From positions 1,074,265-1,138,264 of the forward strand of contig JBCNJP010000019.1 in NCBI GenBank assembly GCA_039602395.1: 64,000 nt of DNA. The letters are read 5' to 3'. The translations under genes and the position numbers were made by a program. Origin of the DNA: Deinandra increscens subsp. villosa (lineage: Eukaryota; Streptophyta; Magnoliopsida; Asterales; Asteraceae). Shown here piece by piece: positions 45,532 to 57,061 of the stretch. The notes below the pieces were generated by a model. The model was not told where the DNA came from. It saw only the letters and a list, made by a program, of their open reading frames with translations, and did not search any database. Numbering within the stretch: the first letter of the stretch is position 1; the number at the start of each line of letters is the position of its first letter.

Positions 45532-45883
45532 GGACAGTGTTCGGTTTTATACAATTCTGGGGTACAGTTAATAGGGTTTGGATTAATTTGGTTCCAATTT
45601 AATACTCGTGTCGGACTTGGTTAAAAAACACGCCTCTCCACGATATTGTTTTTCGTGGATCGACATCTAATCTACTCTTATTTATAACATCTTACACATG
45701 TTGTAAGATTTTACATCTTCGTTACCAATTGATCGATGTTTACAAGTAAAATAAAGTTGAGAGTTAGACTAAAAAGCATTTATTTAATTATCTTATAATC
45801 TTGTATTTATCTTTTAATCGGACTCATGTACCCAACCCAACATAATATCTAGTGGCCCAGCAAATTAGTTCATATAATCTCCG

Positions 45884-45897
45884 TTATAAAACCCTAA
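45884..45897 (+). promoter_or_regulatory. TATA box/telo-box of F-box gene 2
   Basis: TTATAAAACCCTAA at about 45-50 bases before the ATG, as in F-box gene 1. Confidence 0.5.
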
Positions 45898-45934
45898 CCA
45901 TGCATCGCCAAAATCATAATCGCATTCAAGATCG

Positions 45935-46597
45935 ATGTCTTCCAACATTCCTTTCGAAATCCAAGTGGAAATCATTAAAAGGGTTCTTCCCGTCAAATCT
46001 TTGATTCGTTTCAGAGTCGTTTCAAAACAATGGAAATCTCTGATCGACGGTTCCGAATTTATCATGGATCACAGTGTCAACCAGACTCATCAGCATCATC
46101 TACTGGTACGGTACGAAGTAAATTTAGATTATGAATATCTTTTGATCGTTGATGATGATAGTTTCCCCCAACACATGCTCTCCCATGTTTTTTCTCCTAC
46201 TGTTAACCTAGTTAAGCACGCATTAATGCTCGATTCCTCTCACGGATTGGTATGTTTGTATGGATATTGTGCGGATGGGAAGCTTTTTCTTGTTGTTTGG
46301 AATCCATCAATCAAGAAATCTGTTAGTATAACGGTGCCAGATGAATTAATTACCGCTCTTGGCTTTGGTGTATGTCCTAGAACTAGTGACCCTAAGATTG
46401 TCAAGATTACACGTTTACATGAAATCGGTTGGAAGGCAGAGGTTTTTACATTAAGCTCTGGGGCTTGGAGAAACATATCAATGAATATACATTTGTCTAC
46501 ATCAACTCGATTTAGACCGAATCAGGTAGTAGTTATAGATGGGGTTATTTATTGGGTTATTAGTGATGCGTTAAACGGGTACTCTGATCACATCTAA
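45935..46597 (+). pseudogene. F-box protein 2, truncated by CACTA element 2
   Basis: A 220-codon ORF closely matching F-box gene 1 from its start (MSSNIPFEIQVEIIKRVLPVKSLIRFR) through SSHGLVCLYG, FGVCPRTSDPKIVKIT and VVIDGVIYWV. The match stops after GYSDHI, exactly where sequence typical of CACTA subterminal repeats begins (46595), and a TAA follows immediately. The F-box (residues 3-45) is intact, but roughly the last 40% of the substrate-binding region is missing and was not found beyond the CACTA element. If transcribed, it could yield a short F-box protein with an incomplete FBA domain. Promoter motifs are still present. Confidence 0.9.
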
Positions 46598-46646
46598 ATT
46601 ATTGAGTGTCATTCTTGACGCGCAAACAATGACACTCAATAATTTA
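46595..46646. repeat. 18-bp perfect inverted repeat at the F-box/CACTA junction
   Basis: TAAATTATTGAGTGTCAT (46595-46612) and its exact reverse complement (46629-46646) are separated by 16 bases. The outer arm starts at the very base where F-box coding similarity ends. Confidence 0.9.
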
Positions 46647-47289
46647 TGACGCGCAAAAAGAAGCGTCATAAAAAACCTGTCTTATTTTACAAAATTCTAT
46701 GGGTAGATGACGCGCATTTTTGCGCGTCATAAAAATTGTGTCATTTGAAAAAAAAAATTAAAAACGCGGAGGACATAATTTTGGTGCGCGTCAACTGTAA
46801 AAAAAAACTGTCGCCTTTTAATTTTTTCCCGCCCGAAATAAAATATCTCGGATATATACATCGCCCGCTATCACTTAGGGTTTTTTTTAAGTTTTTCCCC
46901 AAAACCTCGTCCCGCTCACCCGAGAACACGGCGACCGTGACCGCTGATACTTTGCCCTAAACTCGTCCCTCCGACCGCCGACCGCCGACCACCGATAATT
47001 AGGGCTCGTGTTGTGCTCAGTTCCACTCGTCAGGGCTCGGTTCCACTCGTCAGGGCTCAGTTCACTCGCAATTAGGGCTCGATTTCAGGTATGAGTTTGT
47101 TCACTCAGTTATTCTATTCATGGTTTGTTCTTGATTCTTCTATCCATAGATTGAGGTTGTGATTCCTGTTGTTGTTTTTGGGAGTTTCTTAAGTGATGGT
47201 CATGTGATTCCTGTTGTTGTTTTTGTTCACTCAGTTATTCTATTCATGGTATGTTGCTGTTTTTGTATGGTTTTGAAGTTAGTGTTAAG

Positions 47290-47690
47290 ATGTGTATGAA
47301 ACAAATGGAGATGGTAGACAATTAGCTGAGTATGGTTTTGGTATTTTTTAGTCTTTTCATGTTGCGATTCCTGTTGTTGTTTTTTTGTATGGTTTTGGTG
47401 TTAAGATGTGTATGAAACAAATGGAGATGGATGACAATTAGCTGAGTATGGTTTTGGTATTTTTTAGTCCTTTCATGTTGCGATTCCTGTTGCTGTTTTT
47501 TGTATGGTTTTGGTGTTAAGATGTGTATGAAACAAATGGAGATGGATGACAATTAGCTGAGTATGGTTTTGGTATATTTTAGTCCTTTCACCAATAAAGA
47601 CCCTTAATGGGTCATCATAAGGTTGTGATTCCTGTTGCTGTTTTTTGTATGGTTTTGGTATTTTTTAGTCCTTTCATGTTGCCAAATTAA
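47290..47690. repeat. ~115-bp tandem repeats in CACTA 2 leader
   Basis: About three copies of a unit containing AAGATGTGTATGAAACAAAT and GACAATTAGCTGAGTATGG, plus partial copies. Confidence 0.8.
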
Positions 47691-50241
47691 CTGAGTATAG
47701 AGGCTGTATGACTTGCTAAATTTTCTATATACATTTTAGTTTTAATATACATGTAAAGGTTGTCATTTGGCTGTTTTTCCATGCTCATTTCCTAACCTAA
47801 TTATGCATTCTATGTGCATCAGGAATACAGGCTACAAGTGTTTGACATTCCATTTGGGTGCATTGCCTGGTAAGTTTACTTCTGTTTAGATGTTTATTGC
47901 AAAGATAGAGAAGTATGGTTTTAGATGTCAAAGTCTTAAGTTTCAAAAGGTCAAACTCTCTTGCCACTTTGAAACTCTTGGATTTGCAATAAATTGTTAA
48001 GTCATGCTGAAGAAAAGCCAAAGTGTTTTACTTTTCTAGGACAAAGAATTTGGTTTTTAAAGGTCAACATTTTGAGTTCCAAAAAAGTCAAGCTACCATG
48101 CGAATTTGAAAGTGTTAAGTATATAGTTTATACAAGTAAACTACTGACTTTTGAGTGGCATAGACATCAAATTTGTTGAGAGGCACATGCTGCATATTGG
48201 CTAGTTTAACCGGGTTTATTTAGCGGGTTACGAGTACGATTCTTTAAATGGTATTTTAAGTTGTCATTCGCTTATTAGAACTTTGGTGAATAACCTTAAA
48301 GTTCATGGCCTCACGTTGCAGGTCTCTGTATTTAACAAAAATAGTCCCAGACAATAAAAGTTTAAAAAGGGGACCATGACAAAATACAAACTTAACTCAA
48401 TTTACAATATTAGATAATGGTCAAGTTTTTTTAGTGCTTTGGTTCATTGGTCAAGCTCTTTAAGTGCTTTGTTCATCAAATTTGATTTTATAGCCATATG
48501 AATCTGCTGCTGCTGTTCTTAATATGTATTTGTTGCTGCTGTTCTTTATAGTATAAGTGCATAACCCGTTGTATTATAAATTTATAATCTGTTGATGTTC
48601 ATATAATGATTAGGCTGCTGTTAATTGTTAGTATTTTATACTTGCTGCTGTAGTTCTTAATATTTTTATGACCCATTAAGGGTCTTTGTGGGTGAAATAT
48701 TTTTAAGATCAATTGGATGCAATATGGGACTGTTTTTGTTCAGAATTTTAAGGTCATTTGGATGGTAATTATGATGACCCATTAAGGGTCTTTATTGGTG
48801 AAATTGTGCAGAATTTTAAGGTCTTTTGGATGCAACATGGGACTGTTTTTGTGCAGAACTATAAGGTCATTTAGATGACAATTTTTATGACCCATTAAGG
48901 GTCTTTATGGGTGAAATTGTGCAGAATTTTAAGGTCATTTAGATGCAACATGGGACTGTTTTTGTGCAGATTTTTAAGTGCAGGAAATCTAGAAACAGTG
49001 TAGAATTTTAGGTGCATTTGGCTGACTTTGTTTGGTGAAAAATAAGGGTCATTGTGGCTCATTTTTTGACCCAATAAGGGTCATTGTGACTGACTTTGTA
49101 TGCTGATTTTTTGCCACATTTTGGTTGAATTTTTATGCTCATCTTGCCACATACATTAGCTGCTGACCCGTTAAGCAAAACAGTTAGCATTTATAATGGG
49201 ATTTGGCTACACATTTCTATGACCCATTAGGGACTCTCCAACCAATCGAGTATAAGTGCATAACCTGTTTTTATGAACCAAAACTTATAATGTTTATTTT
49301 ATAAGTGTTTGTGCAGATTTTTGCCATTATATTATATTTCATTTGGCTAGTATTGAGACAAACTGTTCGAAATGGGTGGCTCTATTTATTCTGTTGTAAA
49401 CGTAGGTGTTAGCATACGAAAAATAGTCATCTAAATCAGTTTTTGATTTTCTTTTCAATCCAATATCTCCAAACATCAATCATAATCATTATCATCCATC
49501 TATTTCTAATATATGTTTTAATTTTCTCTTTTTCTACTTTTCTCAGATTCTCCATGAAGATTGCAATTTGACTCACAATTTGAAGTAATATCTTAGGTCT
49601 TGGGAGGCATCCTTTGTTGATTCATTAGGTACCCACTTCATATTCTATATTTTCATGTGTTATCCTGATTTGTTCTAAAGTCACCCTCAATATTTTCATG
49701 TGTTATCCTGATTTGCTCATATGTATTGTTCCTAGTGATTATATCTCTTTTGAACTATTGATAATTTGATTATAACTTTTAAGATTTTCCTTCTAACTTG
49801 AGATGCTTTTACAAACTATTAAGGTTTAAATATAGTTTTACTTTTCTTGTAACATATTTGACATCATCTAAGATGTCAACTAGTTGGTGTAGTTGACCCT
49901 ATCTGTGGTAACTAAGCTGCCAACTAATATACATTGTTTTGTTTAAGTATAAAGTAGTAATCCTTTTGTATAGGCTGTTGTTACTGTTAGTATTAGGCTG
50001 CTGTTACTGTTAGTATTAGGCTGCTATTCTTTATAGTATAACCTGCTGTATTATAAATTTATAACTTGCTGGCCTGCTGTTGTTAATATAGTGAGTTAGT
50101 GACATTGTGTTAACCTATAAATATGTTTTAGTATATGATTTACTAAAGTAAATGATTTGTTTTGGGGCTGTTTTGTGGCCTTAGCTATAGTTGATACATA
50201 TTTGTTTATTGTCATTGTGTAGTTATTGATTTGCTAAGGTC
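47691..50241 (+). other. noncoding leader/intron zone of CACTA 2
   Basis: 48660-49100 holds about four diverged units with GACCCATTAAGGGTC, GTGCAGAATTTTAAGGTCAT and ACATGGGACTGTTTTTGTGC. The remaining sequence has intron-like T-rich tracts and no long ORF. Confidence 0.6.
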
Positions 50242-52464
50242 ATGGATAAATCATGGATGTCATCAGATAGGTTATCAAAAGCATATGATGAGGGTGTTAA
50301 TGCCTTTTTAGAGTTTGCGCAAAGTAATAATCCAGAGTCAGATTTAATACGCTGTCCTTGTGTAAATTGTAACAATCTGTGGCACCACTCAATTGATAGT
50401 GTGAGCTATCATTTGTTTGCCCACGGTTTCGATGAAAAATACACGGTTTGGTCTTTCCATGGAGAAGATCCTCCTATGGTTGAAGTTAGATGCCCTGATG
50501 AATCTAGTCGTCCCGAGTTTGATTATACAAAGGAAATGTTACATGATGCCTTTGCTTATGAGGAGAAAGAACCTGATGCATTGAAATCACTTCTTGAAGA
50601 ATGTGATAAGCCACTTTACGAAGGGTCAACGCATAACGCACTTAGTGGATTGATGATATTTCAACACTTGAAGGGTCAATTTGGCTGGTCAGATACTAGT
50701 TTTGATGCTTTATTACGTGCCTTAAAGACTGTTTTACCTGCAAAGAATACAATCCCTAGCTCGATGTACGAGGCAAAGAAGATGCTAAAAGGAATAGGTC
50801 TAGAATATGAGAAGTTTCATGCGTGTGAAAATGATTGTGTTCTATTCTGGAATGAATATAAGGATGCTTCTGAATGTCCAACTTGTGGGACTTCTCGTTG
50901 GAAGACGAATACCAAAAATGTGCCGAGAAAAGTTTTGTGGTATTTTCCTCCCATCCCTAGATTTAGAAGAATGTTCTCGTCACCAGAGATTGCACATGAC
51001 TTAACTTGGCATGCACAAGGTCGAAGCAACGATGGTAAGCTAACTCATCCTAGCGATTCCCCCTCTTGGAAGCTTGTTGACAACACATGGAAAGAATTTG
51101 GAAGAGAAAGCCGGAATCTTAGATTAGCCTTGTCTGCTGACGGTATCAATCCTCATAAGTCATTAAGTTCCAAACATAGTTGTTGGCCGGTTACCCTAGT
51201 AACATATAATCTACCCTCCTATTTGTGTATGTCAAGAAAATTCATGATGCTGACTCTATTGATATCAGGGCCAAAGCAACCTGGTAACAATATTGATGTC
51301 TACTTGGCACCATTGATAGCAGATCTCAAACTCTTGTGGGAAACTGGCGTTAGGACATTTGATGCTTATAAGAAAGAATACTTCAATCTAAGAGCAATTT
51401 TACTTTGGACTATAAATGACTTCCCCGCATATGGCAATCTATCGGGGTGTGTTACCAAAGGTTATAATGCTTGTCCAATATGTTCTGAGAATACTTGTTC
51501 TCAATGGTTGCCAAAGTCCAGAAAAGTATGCTTCCTTGGGCATAGGAAATTCCTCCCATCGAAACATCCTTTCCGTAAAAGAAAAAAAGACTTCAACAAC
51601 GAACAAGAGAGTGATGTGCCAAAGAAACCATTATCAGGTGAAGAAATTTACAACTACTTGGCGGGGTTTGAGAATGCATGGGGGCAAAAGATAAAGTCAA
51701 AGACAGAAAAGTCAAAGAAGAAAAACCCAAAGAAAAAAAAAGTAACTATTGATGAGCGAGCTAAATTTTGGCATAAAAAGTCAATATTTTTTGAGCTTGA
51801 ATATTGGAAGAAGTTGCTTGTTCGTCATCAGTTAGATGTTATGCACATAGAAAAAAATGTGTGTGAGAGTATTTATGGGACATTGCTGAATTTGCCTAAC
51901 AAGACGAAGGATGGGTTAAAAGCACGACAAGATCTTGAGGATCTAGGTATTAAACCTGAATTACAAGCTCAACCAAAAGGGAATCGACTCTATCTTCCGC
52001 CTGCCATCTACACATTGAATAGCTCAGAGAAACATCAATTTTATGATACACTCTCCAACATAAAAGTGCCTGATGGGTATTCCTCCAATTTCAAGAATCT
52101 TGTGTCCGATGATGTTTCAAAGATGAATGGTTTGAAGTCTAATGACTGTCATGTACTAATGCAACAACTTCTTCCATTTGCAATTAAAGGGGTGTTAAAC
52201 GTGAAAGTGAGGAAAACAATCATAGACTTGTGTCATTTTTTCAACGAGTTGTGTAGTAAAGTCGTTGATGTTAGTAAGCTAAGCAAGCTGCAAAGTAATA
52301 TTGTATCAACCTTGTGCTTGCTAGAGAAGTATTTTCCTCCTTCGTTTTTCGATGTAATGATTCACTTGATGGTGCATTTAGTTAGAGAGGTGAGGTTATG
52401 TGGCCCGGTTCATTTTAGGTGGATGTATCCATTTGCCATTCCCAATTATAAACTGGAAGTTTAG
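50242..52464 (+). CDS. CACTA TNP2-type transposase
   Basis: A 740-codon uninterrupted ORF. Residues 1-75 form the transposase-associated domain (MDKSWMSSDRLSKAYDEGV, CPCVNCNN, HLFAHGF, YTVWSFHGE). From about 210 to 520 comes the Transposase_21 region: CPTCGTSRWK, RRMFSSPEIAHDLTWHAQG, LSADGINPHKS, LISGPKQPGNNIDVYLAPLI, LLWTINDFPAYGNLSG, GYNACPICSEN. RHQLDVMHIEKNVCESIYGTLL follows near residue 530. The C-terminus (about 690-733) carries the DUF4218-like FFDVMIHLMVHLVREVRLCGPVHFRWMYPF and then ends early after a few unrelated residues, so the usual continuation is missing. TNP2 binds CACTA ends and catalyses excision and insertion. The core looks intact; whether the shortened tail matters is unknown. 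Confidence 0.92.
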   Translation: MDKSWMSSDRLSKAYDEGVNAFLEFAQSNNPESDLIRCPCVNCNNLWHHSIDSVSYHLFAHGFDEKYTVWSFHGEDPPMVEVRCPDESSRPEFDYTKEMLHDAFAYEEKEPDALKSLLEECDKPLYEGSTHNALSGLMIFQHLKGQFGWSDTSFDALLRALKTVLPAKNTIPSSMYEAKKMLKGIGLEYEKFHACENDCVLFWNEYKDASECPTCGTSRWKTNTKNVPRKVLWYFPPIPRFRRMFSSPEIAHDLTWHAQGRSNDGKLTHPSDSPSWKLVDNTWKEFGRESRNLRLALSADGINPHKSLSSKHSCWPVTLVTYNLPSYLCMSRKFMMLTLLISGPKQPGNNIDVYLAPLIADLKLLWETGVRTFDAYKKEYFNLRAILLWTINDFPAYGNLSGCVTKGYNACPICSENTCSQWLPKSRKVCFLGHRKFLPSKHPFRKRKKDFNNEQESDVPKKPLSGEEIYNYLAGFENAWGQKIKSKTEKSKKKNPKKKKVTIDERAKFWHKKSIFFELEYWKKLLVRHQLDVMHIEKNVCESIYGTLLNLPNKTKDGLKARQDLEDLGIKPELQAQPKGNRLYLPPAIYTLNSSEKHQFYDTLSNIKVPDGYSSNFKNLVSDDVSKMNGLKSNDCHVLMQQLLPFAIKGVLNVKVRKTIIDLCHFFNELCSKVVDVSKLSKLQSNIVSTLCLLEKYFPPSFFDVMIHLMVHLVREVRLCGPVHFRWMYPFAIPNYKLEV

Positions 52465-52930
52465 AGATCATAAATAAATTTTAGGCTGTTGTTGCTTATC
52501 ATAAACTGTTTATAAAAATTTAGGCTGTTGTTGCTTATCATAAGATGTTTATAAAGTGAAATCAGAACATACTTATGTGATGTTTATAATCTGGCATAAT
52601 TACATGCATCATTATTCTGCATCATGGTCAAACCTTGGCGAAAATCTGCTTATTTAAATTATGATGCAAGTGTCCATACATGTGTATATGAAACTGATTA
52701 TACAAGTATCTTATATGAACACAAAAGTATCTTATATGAAACTGATTATACAAACATGTTATATACATATATGTATCTTATATGAACACAAAAGTAAGTT
52801 ACTGCTTCTGAAACCGTAACAACTCCAGCTTCTGTTCATATTGATTCCTTCTACATACATGTGTACATGCTTCATACATGCTGCAACTGTTAGATAGTGT
52901 GTAATAAGTTAGAAACATTTTTTTTTGTAG

Positions 52931-53232
52931 TGTCCACTTCAACCAGGATTTACGGAATGTGGTTACTATGTCTTGAAATTTATGAAAGAGGTGGTTCGGC
53001 AAGGAATTGTAGTACTTGAGAAAGACAATGTAAGCTTTCTTTATAATTTTGCATAATTTTTTATCTTTATGTTTGATGATAATTTTTATGGTATGTGCAT
53101 TTATATTTGCCTCTTTTATTGTATGTGTTCACACAGATTGGTGGAGATAGTAATCAATACACCGATGCGGACTTTGATGAGATTCGGACAGAATGGTTGG
53201 GCTATGCATGCAACTTCATTTTCAGGGCGTAG
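52931..53232 (+). pseudogene. terminal exons of a Ulp1/C48 protease in CACTA 2
   Basis: Two exons with consensus splice sites. 52931-53029 encodes CPLQPGFTECGYYVLKFMKE, which holds the catalytic Gln and Cys of Ulp1-type cysteine proteases (Q-x5-C). 53137-53232 encodes SNQYTDADFDEIRTEWLGYA and ends in TAG. The N-terminal catalytic His and Asp are not present, so most of the protease exons were deleted. Plant CACTA elements often carry such a C48 domain as a second gene or a fusion with transposase. Here TNP2 lies just upstream, and an internal deletion may have removed the join. Confidence 0.78.
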
Positions 53233-53853
53233 TATCTAGGGATCGAATATTATATTATGTGTAAACTTAGAACATATTATCTTTGTCGTTATGATCGGAT
53301 TGTATGAACATGATGAAACCGAATTATGGTATTTGCATATTATGAAATGCAGTTTTTGGATACAGCAGATTCTATTTTGGTAACCAGCAGATTATGAAAT
53401 GCAGTTTTTGGCTACAGCATTTAAAATGGAAACCAGCAGTTTCAGCAAAAATATTAAAAAAAAACATTAACAAACATGACGCGCAATTATACGCGTCATA
53501 AAAAGACGACACATTTATAAAATGACAAGTGACACATTTTCTTGACGCGCACATAAAGTGTCATAAAATGGATAACGCGCAAATATGAGCGTCATAAATA
53601 GAAGACAACAAAATTATATTTAATAAAAAATTTATTAAATTACAGGCGACAAATTTTCTTGACGCGCATATAAAGTGTCATAAAAGGAGCGTCATTAATG
53701 GTGTGTCATTGTTCGCGCGTCAAGAGCAGATGACGCGCATTTTGCGCGTCAAGAGGCTTCTTGACTCTGCCTTCCTTGACGCTTTTTTGCGCGTCATCTG
53801 ACCCCTTTCTTGACGCGCAAAAAGCGTCAAGAAAGGGTATTTTTGTAGTAGTG

Positions 53854-54597
<744 letters not shown>

Positions 54598-56300
54598 CTG
54601 TGAAAACTACCCTTATGGTACTTAGGATAGTTAAGCCTCAAATTCTCTCTCGGTTACTTTTGGTTTCTACTACCCGGCTAGGGTACTTTTCTACTACCCT
54701 AAGCAACTACCCGAATCAAAAGGGGTGATAGCCGATTACTACCCTAAAAACTTAGCAATACGATAGAGGTACCTGAGAGGGTATACTGCCCATCCTAATC
54801 ACGCATGATATATGCATAATTTCTGTTATGAACTACATTAACCAAACCAATTTATGACTGTTCAGCTGCTTGAACTGCTTAAACAACTTTCAAACGACTA
54901 CCACTACTGATACTCTGCTTGCTAAGGCAACTTCTTGTAGCCGATGGAAGCCAAGAGTTAATGCGCTAAATGTTTGACTTTCTTTTAAAATAAAACTTAC
55001 AAGCTTTATACTACCATCTCCTCCATGCATTTTACGTTTCCATTAGAAATCATACATAAACCTAGAAGCACAAGGTAGGTACTAGAAGAAATATTGGCAA
55101 CATACAAACAAATGGAAAAATTGTGTGCCTTTGAGCGAAAGAGAAAATAGAAACCTAACCAGATGAACTTTAGTTAGTTCAGTGGGAAAGCCGAATACAC
55201 CATCTAATAAACCGACGAACACACTCTTGAAAAATCACCCCTAACAAAAGAGCATGAAATCAAGCCAAGAACATAGTGGTAAAGCCTTCTAGAAAATAAA
55301 TCATAACAAAGATGCGAAACTGGTATTTTGGTTAGACAAGATTATGAATGGAAATACATTTTCACGAATCTGGTTAGCTGGAGATCACTGGAAGAGAGAT
55401 TCGAATCTGATCATGACTCATCATGTTTCGGTTTGCAGATTCTATGAGGTTGAGAGCATGCAACCGTAAGGTTAAGGTGAGATGGTGAGAAAGAAATGAA
55501 AAAAAAAAAGATTAGGAGAATAAACACGTAGATGATGATTGGAAACACGCGACTCAAAAAGTCAGGCAAAAAATATCATTAAAGTGTAATACAGCTTGTA
55601 CATTATGCAGAAAATGTTATACAACAAATTGTGTAGTATATCCATGAAGAAAATAAAATCCCACTTTTTGCATGTTTTATCTTATAAAAATTTGAATAAC
55701 ACATGTGAAACTTAGGGAATGAATGTATCTATTTTAAGAAACGAGTGAGAAACGTGGATTTGCCCTGTAATCTTTTGTGAAACTTGTTCTTCAAATATTA
55801 TATCATATTATATATTATATCACCGTCACAATTATTGCTCACTACTACCAAAGAGTGAGTCACTGAGAGCTGGTGTAATGTTTCATCTAGACCCCCGCAC
55901 TTCACAAACCATTACATTTCACCCTCCGATATGATCTTGAAGTATTTAGAAATTAAACCAGGGTTTTACATAGTACCACGAAATGTATATCTTCAGTTAC
56001 TTTTAAAGAATAACTTACTATTGTTTTATCTTTAAAATTTTCAGTCATCAATAAATGAAGTTTCAGATTTAGATAATAAAGGGGTCTAATTGCACATATT
56101 TGGAAATAGGTGGTCTAAATTTGAGATCGTGAAGAAAACTCTCTTCCTACCTGGAGGTTTTGTTTTCTTTCACAAATATAGCCAGCCATCCGCGAACTCG
56201 CCACGCTCTCCGTACTTTCTTCCAGTAAAAAGTGCCACGGTGCCCCCAACCACCTGTAGTGGGCCACCAATTAACATAATAAAACGATCGATTGGCGGGT
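54598..56300. other. upstream region of ERF gene 2
   Basis: 54600-54790 repeats CTACCC/GGGTAG phrases. The rest is AT-rich; no gene recognised. Confidence 0.45.
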
Positions 56301-56310
56301 CTATAACTAC
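56301..56310 (+). promoter_or_regulatory. candidate TATA box of ERF gene 2
   Basis: CTATAACTAC lies about 25-34 bases before the ATG at 56335; a weak match. Confidence 0.3.
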
Positions 56311-56334
56311 CAACAGATGCATCCATAATCTTGC

Positions 56335-56775
56335 ATGGCTAACCGTCGACGCCGCAATTCCTCTGCACCCACAAACAACCCACCCCCTGCTCCCACCGGG
56401 CCACACCCTACTTACCATGGCATCCGGTGCCGAGCCGGGAAATGGGTTTCGGAAATCCGCGAACCAAACAAGACAACCCGCATCTGGCTCGGCACGTATC
56501 CGACACCCGAGATGGCTGCCGCCGCTTATGACGTGGCAGCATTGGCTCTCAAAGGATCGTATGCGGTACTAAACTTTCACGACTCTGTGCTACCTAATAC
56601 TCTTCCTGCCTCTCCAACCGCTGACGAAATCCGCGCCGTAGCTGCACGGGCGTCCGCTGCCAGAGATCCGGCGAATCAAACTGGCGCCGGAAGCTCAATG
56701 GCAGCAGGCGGCGGCAGCAGCAGTCACGCCGGAGAATGCATGGACGATGGAGCTGTTGAAACTAACTCAAACTAA
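56335..56775 (+). CDS. AP2/ERF transcription factor, DREB type (short paralogue)
   Basis: A complete single-exon 146-residue protein. The AP2 domain spans about 26-83: GIRCRAGKWVSEIREPNK, TTRIWLGTYPTPEM, AAAAYDVAALALKG. Val38 and Glu43 give the DREB signature. It shares the MANRRR start and the NTLP..PTADEIR continuation with the gene at 19991, so the two are paralogues. Two oddities: the normally invariant YRG motif at the start of the domain is YHG (His28), and the protein ends after a Gly/Ser-rich stretch without the acidic tail or the terminal W-x-Y of the other copy. Arg in YRG contributes to DNA contact in family members, so binding may be weaker. It may be a competitor or a decaying gene; the ORF itself is unbroken. 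Confidence 0.9.
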   Translation: MANRRRRNSSAPTNNPPPAPTGPHPTYHGIRCRAGKWVSEIREPNKTTRIWLGTYPTPEMAAAAYDVAALALKGSYAVLNFHDSVLPNTLPASPTADEIRAVAARASAARDPANQTGAGSSMAAGGGSSSHAGECMDDGAVETNSN

Positions 56776-57053
56776 GTACAGGCAGCAGCCAGCAGGCAGT
56801 ATGCACGTGCCTTTTTATTATTGAATAAGTCTAAGCAGGTTGTTGCTTTCTTTGCTTATTTAATGTAAGTCTCTTTCTTCATTATGATGCATGCAATATA
56901 TATTATCAATAAAAGTCCTCCGAGTTCACCATTATTCTTTATTGTAAGTGGCGGATCCTAACCTTTTGTAAGCAGGGACAAGAAACGTGTCAAGTCGAAT
57001 TGATAATATTAAAATGGTCGGGTCAAAACGGGTTAGTCAAAATATTCCACGTG
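56776..57053. other. 3' flank of ERF gene 2 with an hAT end remnant
   Basis: AGTGGCGGATCCTAACC at 56947 looks like a left hAT end without a partner. AATAAAAG near 56909 is a possible polyadenylation signal. Confidence 0.4.
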
Positions 57054-57061
57054 TTAAAATG

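Larger units (their letters stand above)
46595..53853 (+). mobile_element. CACTA element 2, encodes TNP2, left terminus lost
   Basis: The right end GGGTATTTTTGTAGTAGTG (to 53853) and subterminal TTGACGCGC/GCGCGTCA repeats match CACTA 1. The left terminal CACTACTACAAAAA is absent: the element begins with TAAATTATTGAGTGTCAT, a perfect inverted copy of 46629-46646. It contains an intact-looking TNP2 transposase, two terminal exons of a Ulp1-type protease, and repeat-rich introns. Confidence 0.88.

Noticed and set aside
47290..47690. CRISPR-like array
   Set aside because: Units are contiguous tandem repeats without unique spacers, in a plant transposon.
54598..56300. Missing 3' half of F-box gene 2 beyond CACTA 2
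   Set aside because: I looked for the IISFDLTSEEF-type continuation on the plus strand after 53853 and found none.
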